From: Corynebacterium urinipleomorphum
Lineage (GTDB): Bacteria; Actinomycetota; Actinomycetes; Mycobacteriales; Mycobacteriaceae
DNA length: 64,000 nt
Assembly: GCF_900155535.1 (NCBI RefSeq)
Contig: NZ_LT706965.1
Location: 278,003-342,002, forward strand
Reading direction: 5' to 3'
Below are positions 19,632-27,906 of the stretch, one piece after another. Each line of letters starts with the position of its first letter. The first letter of the stretch is position 1. The position numbers and the translations under genes are program-made. Below the pieces are notes generated by a model, which was not told the origin of the DNA, did not search any database, and worked only from the letters and a program-made list of their open reading frames with translations.

Positions 19632-20549
19632 ATGCCAAAACGGATTGTAGGAATCGACGTGTGCCGGGCTGTCGCGCTCATTGCGATGATGGCCGCGCAC
19701 CTGACCACGACGGGCGCGAACACCCTCGGCGTGGCGGGGCAGTTGCTGTACGGGTTTCCCGCGGCGCTGTTCGCGGTGCTAGCCGGGGTGTCCATGATGC
19801 TCATGAGCCGCACTGCCGGGCCGCTCCAGTTCACCGTGCGCGGCGTGCTGCTGATCGTGCTCCACAGGGCGCTCGTGCCGTTCGCCGGCGACATCAGTGT
19901 CGTCCTGCTCCCTATTGGCATGTCCATGATCGCGCTCGGATGGATCACGCACTGGGACGTGCGGGCGAAGCTCGCTCTGTTCATGGTGTTGACGGCCGCC
20001 TCCGGGCTGATCTACCAGTACGGGCTCAAACCGTGGTCCCTGTTCGGCCCGCCGTACCCGCTGGTCATGTGGGCGGCGCTGATGGTGGCCGGAATGGTGG
20101 CGGAAGAAGCGGTGCTGCGCACCCATGCCGCCACCGCGTCCGCAGCCATTGCCGGTGCGGTCGTCGCCGCGGTGATCGTGGTGGTGCGCATGAATTACGT
20201 CGTCCCGTTCGCATGGCTGGAACCCAACGGGCACACCGGTGGCGTGCTGGACATCGCGGGCTCCGTCGGGATGTCGCTCGCGGTGTTGGGGCTATGCAGC
20301 CTCATCCCGCGCTCGTACGTGCTCCAGCCCCTCGGATCAATGTCGCTGACCATCTACTGCCTGCACATCCTCACCGCGCAGTGGCTGAACTTCCCCGTCA
20401 GCGTCGTGTTGTCGGCGGTGTTCGCAGTCGCCTGGTCGGCTGTGTTCCGTCGCGGCCCGATGGAAGCTGCCGTGCGCTGGTGCATCGACCGGACCACGGA
20501 GGCGGCCGCGGCAGCGGCTGCAACAAAGACTCCCACTACAACCTCGTAG
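19632..20549 (+). CDS. Heparan-alpha-glucosaminide N-acetyltransferase-like (DUF1624) membrane protein
   Basis: This 305-residue polytopic protein has about eight to nine hydrophobic helices and opens with the family pattern RIVGIDVCRAVALIAMMAAH, where the R-IDxxR and the helix-end His are typical of DUF1624/HGSNAT-like acyltransferases. Such proteins move acyl groups across the membrane to sugars; the substrate here is unknown. The start ATG 19632 is preferred to GTG 19623 because of the -10 box. It is divergent from the two-component operon and 21 bases before the protease gene. Confidence 0.7.
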   Translation: MPKRIVGIDVCRAVALIAMMAAHLTTTGANTLGVAGQLLYGFPAALFAVLAGVSMMLMSRTAGPLQFTVRGVLLIVLHRALVPFAGDISVVLLPIGMSMIALGWITHWDVRAKLALFMVLTAASGLIYQYGLKPWSLFGPPYPLVMWAALMVAGMVAEEAVLRTHAATASAAIAGAVVAAVIVVVRMNYVVPFAWLEPNGHTGGVLDIAGSVGMSLAVLGLCSLIPRSYVLQPLGSMSLTIYCLHILTAQWLNFPVSVVLSAVFAVAWSAVFRRGPMEAAVRWCIDRTTEAAAAAAATKTPTTTS

Positions 20550-20570
20550 ACCCCTGAAAGAAGGAGAATC

Positions 20571-21449
20571 ATGAAACTCACTCGGATCCCCGCAATCGCA
20601 CTGGCAGCCTTGCTGGTCGCGCCGGCTCCCGCGTTTGCGCTGGACAGTAGCGACATGGCTGGCTCGAACCCGGAAGCCGATACTGTCGTCTCCCTGCGCA
20701 TGGAGGATCTCGAACCCGATGACGGCAGCTGCACCGGCACAGCGATCGCCCCGCACTGGGTGGTCACGGCGCGCCACTGCATGGAGATGTTCAACAAACC
20801 CGGCGGTACCGTCCGCACCGGCCAGGGCGAGTATCAGCGCATGCACAAGGTGGACCGCTGGGAGAAAGCCCCGCGCGGCGACATTGGCTTGGTGCACACC
20901 GTCGACGATATGCAGCTCGACCACTACGCGGAGATCTCCCATGAAGACCTGAAGAATGGAGAGGTGACCGTCTACGGCTGGTCCTCGGAGGGCACCGGCG
21001 GAGTCGAGAAACTCCCCGTAGCCACGGGCGACGCGGACACCTCCGCAGGGGCTGACGCCCCAGCGCTTTTCGGCGCCCCTTCGGCCGCCGTCGTCTCCCT
21101 CAAGAACGGCGCGCGTATCCAGGGCGGCGATTCCGGCGGCCCGATTTTCGCCTACGGAAAGGTGTCGGCCGTGATGTCCGCGGGTCTTTTCGACGATCCG
21201 GACAACCCCTCCGAAGAAGACCTGCTGAGCAACCCGAAGGTGGCAGTCTCCCCGGTGGCGGACCAGGCGGAGTGGATTGAAAAGACTGTCGCGGGTGACA
21301 GTGCAGGCTCCGAATCTGATGCCGTTGCGGATTCCGCTGAGATGATGGCGGAGGAAAACGGCGGACAGATGCCGGTCAGCCTGTGGTTGATTCTCGGCAG
21401 CGCTGTGGTCCTCGCTTGCGCAGTGGTGTGGCGTCTTAGCCGCCGATAA
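20571..21449 (+). CDS. Secreted trypsin-like serine protease with C-terminal membrane anchor
   Basis: A signal peptide (residues 1-23, cut after AFA) is followed by an S1-type protease domain. The catalytic triad is visible as H69 (VVTARHC), D104 (GDIGLVHT) and S188 (GGDSGGPIF), with C54/C70 placed for the classical disulfide. Residues 267-288 form one membrane helix ending in RLSRR, so the mature enzyme is probably tethered to the outer face of the membrane. The length is 292 residues. AGGAG precedes the ATG. The last 14 bases overlap the convergent asparaginase gene. The substrate is unknown. Confidence 0.85.
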   Translation: MKLTRIPAIALAALLVAPAPAFALDSSDMAGSNPEADTVVSLRMEDLEPDDGSCTGTAIAPHWVVTARHCMEMFNKPGGTVRTGQGEYQRMHKVDRWEKAPRGDIGLVHTVDDMQLDHYAEISHEDLKNGEVTVYGWSSEGTGGVEKLPVATGDADTSAGADAPALFGAPSAAVVSLKNGARIQGGDSGGPIFAYGKVSAVMSAGLFDDPDNPSEEDLLSNPKVAVSPVADQAEWIEKTVAGDSAGSESDAVADSAEMMAEENGGQMPVSLWLILGSAVVLACAVVWRLSRR

Positions 21450-22365
21450 GTGTCCGCGGGTCCACGCCGGCAGAGACAGCGGCGGCCAGAGCGATGCGCG
21501 CTTGTCCCGCGCGCAGCCACCCGCCGGGGATGGCGCCGCGGCTGCCCAAGGTGGCGCCGCCGCCGGCACCGCCGTAAGCGAATTCGACTTTTCCGCCCGG
21601 AACGACGGTGGTGATTACCACGGGGATCCCAGCATCGATCGCGCGGTGGAGCGCCTGGCCCATCTCGTCCGACACGTTGCCGGAGCCCAATCCTTCGACG
21701 ACAATGCCGTCGGGCTTCAAGGCGGCGACAGCGTCGACGATGGAACCGTCCGCGCCCGCCCATGCAGCCACGACCGGGATAGTGGCACCGGCCAGAGCCA
21801 CGGGGGCGATCGGGTCAGGGCGGACGGGGGCGACCGCGCCGTTGCCCACCGTGGGGCGGAACGCGTCGAGGGCGTGCGTGTCGGCTTTGACCAGACCCCG
21901 CGCCGGGTGAATCTGCCCGCCGAACGCGACGACGACACCCTTGCTCAAATCGCCGCCGGAGACGATGTGCTCCATCGCCGCGCGCACGTTACCGGGCCCA
22001 TCGGGCTCTTCCGCATCGGCGGCGCGCTGCGCACCCGTGACCACGACCGGCCGGGGATCGGAATGGAAGAGGTCGAGGGCGAACGCCGTCTCCGCTAGAG
22101 AGTCGGTTCCGTGGGTGACCACGACACCCGCGACGGACGGGTCCGCAAGCTGCTCGTGCACCACGGCGATCAAGGCATCAACATCCGCCAGGGTCATCGA
22201 CGACGAATCCACGGCGCGCACGTCAACCGGGCGGCAGGGAACGTCCACCCCCGCGGATTCAATGAGTTCCGCGGCGGTGCGGCGGGGAACCAGCGCGCCG
22301 GTCGCATCGGCCTCGCACGCGATCGTTCCGCCGGTGGCCACCAGAGCGATTTCTGAAGCGTTCAT
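21436..22365 (-). CDS. ansA: Type I/II-like L-asparaginase
   Basis: Asparaginase hydrolyses asparagine to aspartate and ammonia. Both active-site threonine motifs are present: ATGGTIAC at residues 11-18 and VVTHGTDSLAET in the 80s. No signal peptide is visible, so it is probably cytoplasmic. Two ATGs compete (22371 and 22365); TAATCT at 22373-22378 is one base from the first but seven from the second, which favours 22365 (309 residues) as a leaderless start. The gene converges on the protease gene and overlaps it by 14 bases. Confidence 0.92.
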   Translation of the reverse strand: MNASEIALVATGGTIACEADATGALVPRRTAAELIESAGVDVPCRPVDVRAVDSSSMTLADVDALIAVVHEQLADPSVAGVVVTHGTDSLAETAFALDLFHSDPRPVVVTGAQRAADAEEPDGPGNVRAAMEHIVSGGDLSKGVVVAFGGQIHPARGLVKADTHALDAFRPTVGNGAVAPVRPDPIAPVALAGATIPVVAAWAGADGSIVDAVAALKPDGIVVEGLGSGNVSDEMGQALHRAIDAGIPVVITTVVPGGKVEFAYGGAGGGATLGSRGAIPGGWLRAGQARIALAAAVSAGVDPRTLIGG

Positions 22366-22372
22366 GATCATC

Positions 22373-22378
22373 AGATTA
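22373..22378 (-). promoter_or_regulatory. Putative -10 box for ansA
   Basis: TAATCT on the minus strand is seven bases before the second in-frame ATG of ansA and helps decide the start. Confidence 0.45.
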
Positions 22379-22449
22379 GGCGTGCCGATTGGTACAGCAC
22401 TAGCAACCCGGTAACGTTGAGCCAGTTAGCGGAAATCAAGGAGAGATAT

Positions 22450-23151
22450 ATGAACGCACCGACCACAGCACGGAAATTCGCGGCCCTCGCGGCTGCGTTC
22501 GGCGCCGCGGTGTCGCTCGCGGCGTGCTCGAACGACGAGACCGAGACTGAGACGAAGACGGCAACCGAAACGAGCACCGCTTCCGAGCAGGCTGCGCCGG
22601 TCGCCGAGAAGCCGACCGCTGCACAACTCAACGAAGTCCTGGCGCGCGCCACGAACTCGCAGCTGCCGATGGAAGAGCGTGTGAAGACGGTTCAGGGCGG
22701 CGAGAACGCACGCGAGCTTTTCGACGTGATGACGCAGGCCAAGCAGGAGTCCGGTGCCGACTTCCAGGTTGTCGAGCCGATCCTGCCTGGTTATACCCCG
22801 AACGAGGTTCTCGCCGCCGTGAACTTCACGCAGCCGAACCAGGGTCCGTCTGTGGCCGAGAACGTCTCGTTCATTTTCGAGGACAACACGTGGAAGCTGT
22901 CCCAGTCCTGGGCCTGCACGCTGATCACCAACACCGTGACTCCGGACCAGGTCCCGGCAATGTGCAACGCCCCGAGCGGAGCTGACGCACAGGCTCCGGG
23001 CCAGGGCGCTCAGGCTCCGGCGCAGGGCGGCGCGGCCACCCCGGTCCCGGGCGCTGAAGCTCCGGCGCAGGGCGGCCAGGGGGCTGCTCCAGCAGGCGGT
23101 CAGGGTGCTCAGGCACCGGCACAGGGTGGTGCTCAGGCATCGGCTCTGTAA
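22450..23151 (+). CDS. MTB12-like lipoprotein with repetitive Ala/Pro/Gln/Gly tail
   Basis: The N-terminus is a lipoprotein signal with lipobox SLAAC (Cys near residue 25), followed by an acidic Thr/Glu linker. Residues of roughly 55-165 resemble the mycobacterial MTB12/low-molecular-weight antigen domain (PTAAQLNEVLARA to the WKLSQSWAC end). The last 60 residues repeat APAQGG/GAQAP units and are probably disordered. The start ATG 22450 follows AAGGAGAG by five bases; a TAACGT box lies upstream. Its role is unknown. Lgt and LspA in this window would process it. It converges on the ABC-F gene with six bases between. Confidence 0.75.
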   Translation: MNAPTTARKFAALAAAFGAAVSLAACSNDETETETKTATETSTASEQAAPVAEKPTAAQLNEVLARATNSQLPMEERVKTVQGGENARELFDVMTQAKQESGADFQVVEPILPGYTPNEVLAAVNFTQPNQGPSVAENVSFIFEDNTWKLSQSWACTLITNTVTPDQVPAMCNAPSGADAQAPGQGAQAPAQGGAATPVPGAEAPAQGGQGAAPAGGQGAQAPAQGGAQASAL

Positions 23152-23157
23152 GACTCC

Positions 23158-24828
23158 TTAGTCTTCTTCGCGCCACACCTCATCAGTCCACAATGTGGAC
23201 AGGGTGAGTAGTGTGGCGCGTCCGTCTTTCTGGGCGATGCGCTGGCGCCACCGGCGGCGAATCCACCGGTCGTGGCTAGTCATAATCACGGTGCCGGGGA
23301 AATCCACCAGAGCAGCCTCGAGCTCCTCCGCGAGGGCGAGGGAGAGGTGGTTGGTGGGCTCATCCAGAAGCAGCAGGTCGGGTGGGGACGACAGAATCAT
23401 GCCCAGAGACACGCGGCGGCGCTGGCCCAAAGACAAGTCCGCTAGTGGTTTCGCGGCCTGTTCCGGAGTCATCAACCCCATGTCCACAATGCCGGTCACG
23501 AGTTCCGCGCCAGTGACCGAAAGATCGGTCCAGGAATCATCCTGCTCCAAACGCGCAACAGTCATTTCTTCCGGCATGATGATCTCGCCTGAATAGTCGG
23601 TGAGCTCCCCGTCGATGATCTTCAACAACGTCGACTTGCCGGAGCCGTTCGGGCCCTCCACCAGCAGCTGCTCGCCGGGCTGGACCTTGAGGTTCAGTGG
23701 CGCCAGCCGGTCCGGGACCGCGAGGTCGCGGGCGATCACGGCGGGCACCCCCAGCGAGGTGGCGGTGTGCTCGGGGATGCCCACGAACCGCAGCGGTTTC
23801 GGTGGAGCGGGGATCTGGTTGCGTTCGAGAGCCTCCAGCCGGTTCTCCGCCGCGCGGCGGCGGTTGCCCACCGTCTTCGCGGCGCGGTCGGCGTAGAACT
23901 TCGCAGCGGCACGAGTCTCCGTCTTGTTTTCCTGCGAGTGGAAAATCTCGTCCGCGGATTGCTCGGCGGCTTTCTCCAGCCGCTCGCGCTCGTGCTCTTG
24001 GGCGGCGTAGTCGGAGGCCCAGCGCTGCCGGCGCTGCTCGCGGGCGCGGAGGTAATCGCTGAAGGAGCCGGTGAAACGGGCACCCTGGCGTGTCTCTTCG
24101 CCCATACCACCTTCCGCACCCAGGCCCGGGTCGAGGTCTATGAGACCGTCGCACACCGCGTCGAGGAAATAGCGGTCGTGGGAGGCGGCCAGCACAGGCC
24201 CACTGAAGGACTCGAGTTCACCGACGAGGAAGTCCACGGCTTCGTCGTCGAGGTGGTTCGTCGGCTCATCCAGCACCATCGCGTCCACCGGGCGGAGCAG
24301 GAGAGTGGCCAGAGCAAAGCGGCGGCGCTGCCCGCCGGACATTTCGCCAAGCGGAGTGGACAGATCCACATTGGCAAGGCCGAGGCCGGCGAGAACGGTG
24401 GCGATGCGTGCGTCGAGCTCCCACACCCCTGAATTCTCTGCGCGGGCCAGGGCGAGGTCGAAGTCATCGGCCAGGCGGGAATTCTCCGGGTCCTCAGCCA
24501 TCCGGCCGGAGAGATCGGCGATGGCGCGCTCGACGCCGCGGAGCTCGTCCACGGCGCCGTCGATAAGCATGCGTGCCGGCTCGGTGAACGGCAGCGACGT
24601 CTCCTGGGCGATGAAGCCGTTGACGGGCGGGGTGACAAGGGTTCCGGACGTCGGCGTGAGGTCCCCGGAAATGACGCCCAGCAGCGTGGACTTGCCCGCA
24701 CCGTTCTCGCCGATCAGGCCGGTGACGGAACCGGATGGGACGGCGAACGAGATGTCCGTGAGCACGCGGTGCCCGTCGGGGTAGGTGAAGGAGATTCCGT
24801 CGAGTCCGATGTGCAGCGGGGCAGGCAT
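23158..24828 (-). CDS. ABC-F family ATPase
   Basis: This 556-residue protein has two ABC ATPase domains in tandem without membrane helices. Walker A motifs are GENGAGKST (residues 40-48) and GPNGSGKST in the second half, with signatures EMSGGQRRR and LSLGQRRR, and a charged linker rich in Arg/Glu between them. ABC-F proteins act on ribosomes, in translation or in protection from antibiotics; which applies here cannot be told from sequence. The lipoprotein gene lies directly upstream on the same strand (six bases), so they are probably co-transcribed. Confidence 0.9.
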   Translation of the reverse strand: MPAPLHIGLDGISFTYPDGHRVLTDISFAVPSGSVTGLIGENGAGKSTLLGVISGDLTPTSGTLVTPPVNGFIAQETSLPFTEPARMLIDGAVDELRGVERAIADLSGRMAEDPENSRLADDFDLALARAENSGVWELDARIATVLAGLGLANVDLSTPLGEMSGGQRRRFALATLLLRPVDAMVLDEPTNHLDDEAVDFLVGELESFSGPVLAASHDRYFLDAVCDGLIDLDPGLGAEGGMGEETRQGARFTGSFSDYLRAREQRRQRWASDYAAQEHERERLEKAAEQSADEIFHSQENKTETRAAAKFYADRAAKTVGNRRRAAENRLEALERNQIPAPPKPLRFVGIPEHTATSLGVPAVIARDLAVPDRLAPLNLKVQPGEQLLVEGPNGSGKSTLLKIIDGELTDYSGEIIMPEEMTVARLEQDDSWTDLSVTGAELVTGIVDMGLMTPEQAAKPLADLSLGQRRRVSLGMILSSPPDLLLLDEPTNHLSLALAEELEAALVDFPGTVIMTSHDRWIRRRWRQRIAQKDGRATLLTLSTLWTDEVWREED

Positions 24829-24834
24829 GGTGCG

Positions 24835-25755
24835 TTATTTTCCGTATCTCGTCGCGGTGGTCACGTCCTGGACCACCTTGAAGTCTTGGTTGGGGCCGGA
24901 GTACACCACGCGCGTTGTCGCGGAATTCTGGCCGCTCACCGGGATGGGCTGGGCGAGGTCGACAGTGATCTCCGCCTGGGAGGACGTGCGTGCGCTCTCC
25001 GCAGTGAGCTTCTCGCGAGCTGCGCCTGGGGCGGTGCCGAGGTCGAGCTCTTTCTCCGTCGGCTCCTCCGCGATATCGAGGTTCAGGGTGACCGTCGATC
25101 CCTCGATCTTGGTCACGGTGTACGTGGTCGTGCGGCGCATGGATGTCTGGCCCGTCGTGCGCGCCGACGCTGTCCACGACGCGCCTTCGCCCACGGCTTC
25201 GCGCGGGAAGACAGGCATCGTGGACAGAATCTGTAGCAGCGCGCGTTCGAGCCGTTCGCGGTCCTCGTCGCTGCTCTCCTCGGCGGGGAGAAGTTTCACG
25301 TCGCTGATCTGGCCGGACGGATCCGCCGTCCAGCGCATGCGGAATCCCTCTGCAATCACATCGGTGGTCTCGCCGGTGCTGGTGGCCTCTAGCTGCAGTG
25401 TCTGCTCGTCCACGTCGCTGGCCTCCGGCGCTTCCGGATTGACCTTGTCTGAAGCGACGGCACCCTGGAACACCCCGGTAGCTACCTCGACGCCAGTGTT
25501 CTGCTGCGCACCGTCAGTGGCGTAGGTCAGGACTGACTTCTCGCCCTCGCCGTCTTCGACCAGTGTTACCTGGCCCGGGTCGACATCGAAAGCCGGAATT
25601 CCTTCCAGCGGGTCCGAATCCTGCTGGGAGCATGCGGCGAGTGTTCCAGCGAGACTCGCCGCGCATGCGACGGCGAGGGCGGTCCGGGCCGAAGCTGCCC
25701 GAGATTTTCGGGGTGCCGGTGGTGCATAAAACGCTGGGAAATGCCTAAAGCTCAC
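24835..25755 (-). CDS. Predicted lipoprotein, DUF6263-like
   Basis: The N-terminus has a basic stretch, a hydrophobic segment and a lipobox (LAGTLAAC, Cys near residue 42). The 260-residue mature part contains beta-rich sequence with repeated Thr/Val stretches and resembles uncharacterised actinobacterial secreted proteins of the DUF6263 type; this assignment is tentative. The start is GTG 25755, six bases after a TAGGTT box, so leaderless. It is divergent from lspA, which processes such proteins. Confidence 0.65.
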   Translation of the reverse strand: MSFRHFPAFYAPPAPRKSRAASARTALAVACAASLAGTLAACSQQDSDPLEGIPAFDVDPGQVTLVEDGEGEKSVLTYATDGAQQNTGVEVATGVFQGAVASDKVNPEAPEASDVDEQTLQLEATSTGETTDVIAEGFRMRWTADPSGQISDVKLLPAEESSDEDRERLERALLQILSTMPVFPREAVGEGASWTASARTTGQTSMRRTTTYTVTKIEGSTVTLNLDIAEEPTEKELDLGTAPGAAREKLTAESARTSSQAEITVDLAQPIPVSGQNSATTRVVYSGPNQDFKVVQDVTTATRYGK

Positions 25756-25761
25756 ACATTG

Positions 25762-25790
25762 AACCTACCGCACGCCGGACCGACTACAGT
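25762..25790. promoter_or_regulatory. Divergent leaderless promoters (lipoprotein / lspA)
   Basis: TAGGTT on the minus strand (25762-25767) is six bases before the lipoprotein GTG. TACAGT on the plus strand (25785-25790) is nine bases before the lspA ATG. Neither gene has a visible ribosome-binding site. Confidence 0.45.
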
Positions 25791-25799
25791 AAGGCCACG

Positions 25800-26369
25800 A
25801 TGAGCACCACTATCTCTCACGGATCTCACGGGTCCGGCGGACACGGCGAGCCTGCGGGTCCCGGTCGCCCTGCCCGCCGCCCCTACGTGGCATTGATCGT
25901 AGGAGTGATGGTGGCCGTGGGGATCGTGGACCAAGTGGTCAAGCAGATCATGGTGTCCACGCTCAATCCAGGCGAAGCTGTGCCGGTGTTCGGCGACTGG
26001 TTCCGCTGGCTGCTGGTGTTCAATTCGGGTGCGGCGTTTTCCATGGGGCAGAACCTCACGTGGTTGATCACCGCCATCCAGATGGCGTTCGTTGTGGGCA
26101 CGCTCATTGCCGCGCCCCGTATCAGCCACCGCTGGGAGGCTGTCGGCCTTGCGCTCATCGCCGGCGGCGCGCTGGGTAACCTCATCGACCGGCTCTTCCG
26201 CCCGCCGGGCTTCTGGTTCGGTCACGTGGTGGATTACATTTCCGTGGGTGATTTCGCGGTGTTCAACCTGGCGGATGTGGCCATCAATATCGGCGTGGCC
26301 GTGTTCGTCATTGCTCTGTTTTCCAACATCGACGACGGAACTGCCGTACCGGACGAGGGCAAGCAATGA
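25800..26369 (+). CDS. lspA: Lipoprotein signal peptidase (SPase II)
   Basis: LspA is an aspartyl protease in the membrane that removes signal peptides from diacylglyceryl-modified prolipoproteins. The catalytic pair is D130 (GNLIDRL) and D159 (FNLADVAI). Four membrane helices are visible. The first 28 residues are His/Gly/Pro-rich and longer than in E. coli. The stop overlaps rluD (ATGA at 26366-26369). Confidence 0.96.
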   Translation: MSTTISHGSHGSGGHGEPAGPGRPARRPYVALIVGVMVAVGIVDQVVKQIMVSTLNPGEAVPVFGDWFRWLLVFNSGAAFSMGQNLTWLITAIQMAFVVGTLIAAPRISHRWEAVGLALIAGGALGNLIDRLFRPPGFWFGHVVDYISVGDFAVFNLADVAINIGVAVFVIALFSNIDDGTAVPDEGKQ

Positions 26370-27280
26370 TCAGCGGATACAGGTCGATCACAGTTCCAGA
26401 GGGGCTCGACGGCATGCGCGTCGATGCCGCTGTGGCCAAGGTCTTTGGTATCTCGCGGTCTGTCGCAGCTGAGCTCGAGGTGCTTATCGACGGCACCGTC
26501 GCCCCCAAATCCACCCGCCTCACACCGGGGCAGACCCTCGAGGTGACGCTGCCCGAGCCCAAGACGGTGCCCATGCCCACAGAGGAACCGGTGGAGGGCT
26601 TGGACATCCTGTACGACGACGAGGATGTCATCGTCGTGGACAAGCCGGTCGGAGTGGCTGCCCACCCGACTCTCGGCTGGGAAGGTCCCACCGTAGTCGG
26701 CGGTTTGGTGGCCATGGGCTTCCAGCTGCCGGACGCCGGCCCGCCGGAGCGTAAGGGCATTGTCCAGCGTCTCGACGTCGGCACTTCCGGTGTCATGGTG
26801 GTGGCTAATTCCATCCCGGGTTATTCAGTGCTCAAGCGCGCATTCAAGGAGCGCACAGTGGAAAAGACCTATAACGCGGTGGTGCAGGGGCTGCCCGACC
26901 CGATCGTGGGCACAATCGATGCGCCGATCGGCCGCCACCCGTCCTCCGGCTGGAAATTCGCGGTGACCCAGGACGGACGCCATTCCGTCACCCACTACGA
27001 GGTGGTTGAGGCATTCCGGGAGGCGAGCCTGCTCGAGGTGCACTTGGAAACCGGCCGCACCCACCAGATCCGTGTGCACATGTCCTCGGTCGGCCATCCG
27101 TGCGTCGGTGATCCGATGTACGGTTCAGACCCGAACCTGACCAAGCGCCTGGGGTTGAAGCGCCAGTGGCTGCACGCCACAACTCTCGGCTTCACCCACC
27201 CGGGAACCGGAAAGTGGATGGAAGTCTCTTCCCCGTACCCGGAGGACTTGCAGCAGGCCGTGGACACGTTGCGCGGATGA
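26366..27280 (+). CDS. rluD: RluA-family 23S rRNA pseudouridine synthase (RluD-like)
   Basis: The protein makes pseudouridine in rRNA. An N-terminal S4-like domain (residues 12-70) precedes the catalytic domain with D137 in VQRLDVGTSG; the later motif LETGRTHQIRVHM is intact. The length is 304 residues. lspA-rluD pairing is common. The stop overlaps the start of the next gene. Confidence 0.94.
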   Translation: MISGYRSITVPEGLDGMRVDAAVAKVFGISRSVAAELEVLIDGTVAPKSTRLTPGQTLEVTLPEPKTVPMPTEEPVEGLDILYDDEDVIVVDKPVGVAAHPTLGWEGPTVVGGLVAMGFQLPDAGPPERKGIVQRLDVGTSGVMVVANSIPGYSVLKRAFKERTVEKTYNAVVQGLPDPIVGTIDAPIGRHPSSGWKFAVTQDGRHSVTHYEVVEAFREASLLEVHLETGRTHQIRVHMSSVGHPCVGDPMYGSDPNLTKRLGLKRQWLHATTLGFTHPGTGKWMEVSSPYPEDLQQAVDTLRG

Positions 27281-27810
27281 GCCGACGCGAAGTCACTGCC
27301 GGGGTGGTGATCATTGCCGTGGCCGTTCTCACGGGTGTTCTCGCCGCTGGTATCTCGTGGCTCGGCGCCGCTACAGCATTCGAGCCCGTTCCGCGTGGCG
27401 ATCAACTGGGGCAGGAGACCGGGGAGGACTTCAACGACTACGCTGCCCGCGCCACTGACTCTCTTGCGGCCGCCCCAGCAGAGGTGCCGGTCTACGCTCT
27501 GCTGACATTCACCGGCGTTCTCAGTTCTGCGCAAGCATCCGAGGCGCTGGGTTCTATCAACCGTGTCAGTGCTGTCATTCCTGACGGTTCCGCTGCACAG
27601 CCGGTAGGTGAGCCTAAAGCAAGCCGCGACCGATCAGAACAATTCCGCTTCGCGGCAGGTGACCGGATCGCCGGTGCGGTTGTGCGCGACACTGGGGATG
27701 TCCTGCGCGTGGTTGCGCAGGACCCGCTGATAGCCGCCGCCGAGACGCTTCCGCCGGATGCTGTCTGGGGAGCATTCGGCGTGCGTCAGGTCGAGGTCTT
27801 ACCCCGATAG
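27277..27810 (+). CDS. Conserved corynebacterial-type membrane protein of unknown function
   Basis: I do not recognise a family. The 177-residue product has one N-terminal membrane helix (about residues 8-32) and an external domain of about 140 residues rich in Ala/Val, without Cys. ATG 27277 overlaps the rluD stop, so it is translated as part of the lspA-rluD operon. A longer in-frame extension upstream lies within rluD and is not used. The overlap makes it a real gene rather than a chance frame. Confidence 0.65.
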   Translation: MSRREVTAGVVIIAVAVLTGVLAAGISWLGAATAFEPVPRGDQLGQETGEDFNDYAARATDSLAAAPAEVPVYALLTFTGVLSSAQASEALGSINRVSAVIPDGSAAQPVGEPKASRDRSEQFRFAAGDRIAGAVVRDTGDVLRVVAQDPLIAAAETLPPDAVWGAFGVRQVEVLPR

Positions 27811-27832
27811 TCGCCCTATCGGCCCGGCCTAT

Positions 27833-27870
27833 GAACGGTGTAAGGTCATGGGAACGGTGTAAGGTCATGG
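27833..27870 (+). repeat. Perfect 19-bp tandem duplication before the exporter operon
   Basis: GAACGGTGTAAGGTCATGG occurs twice with no spacer (27833-27851 and 27852-27870). Each copy holds a TAAGGT box, so the promoter -10 or an operator may be duplicated. The second ATG opens an 18-codon frame (27867-27923) that overlaps the downstream start in another frame. Confidence 0.9.
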
Positions 27871-27906
27871 ACGGTTATTTTTCGGTCCTGAATGAGGAGA
27901 TGAGAC

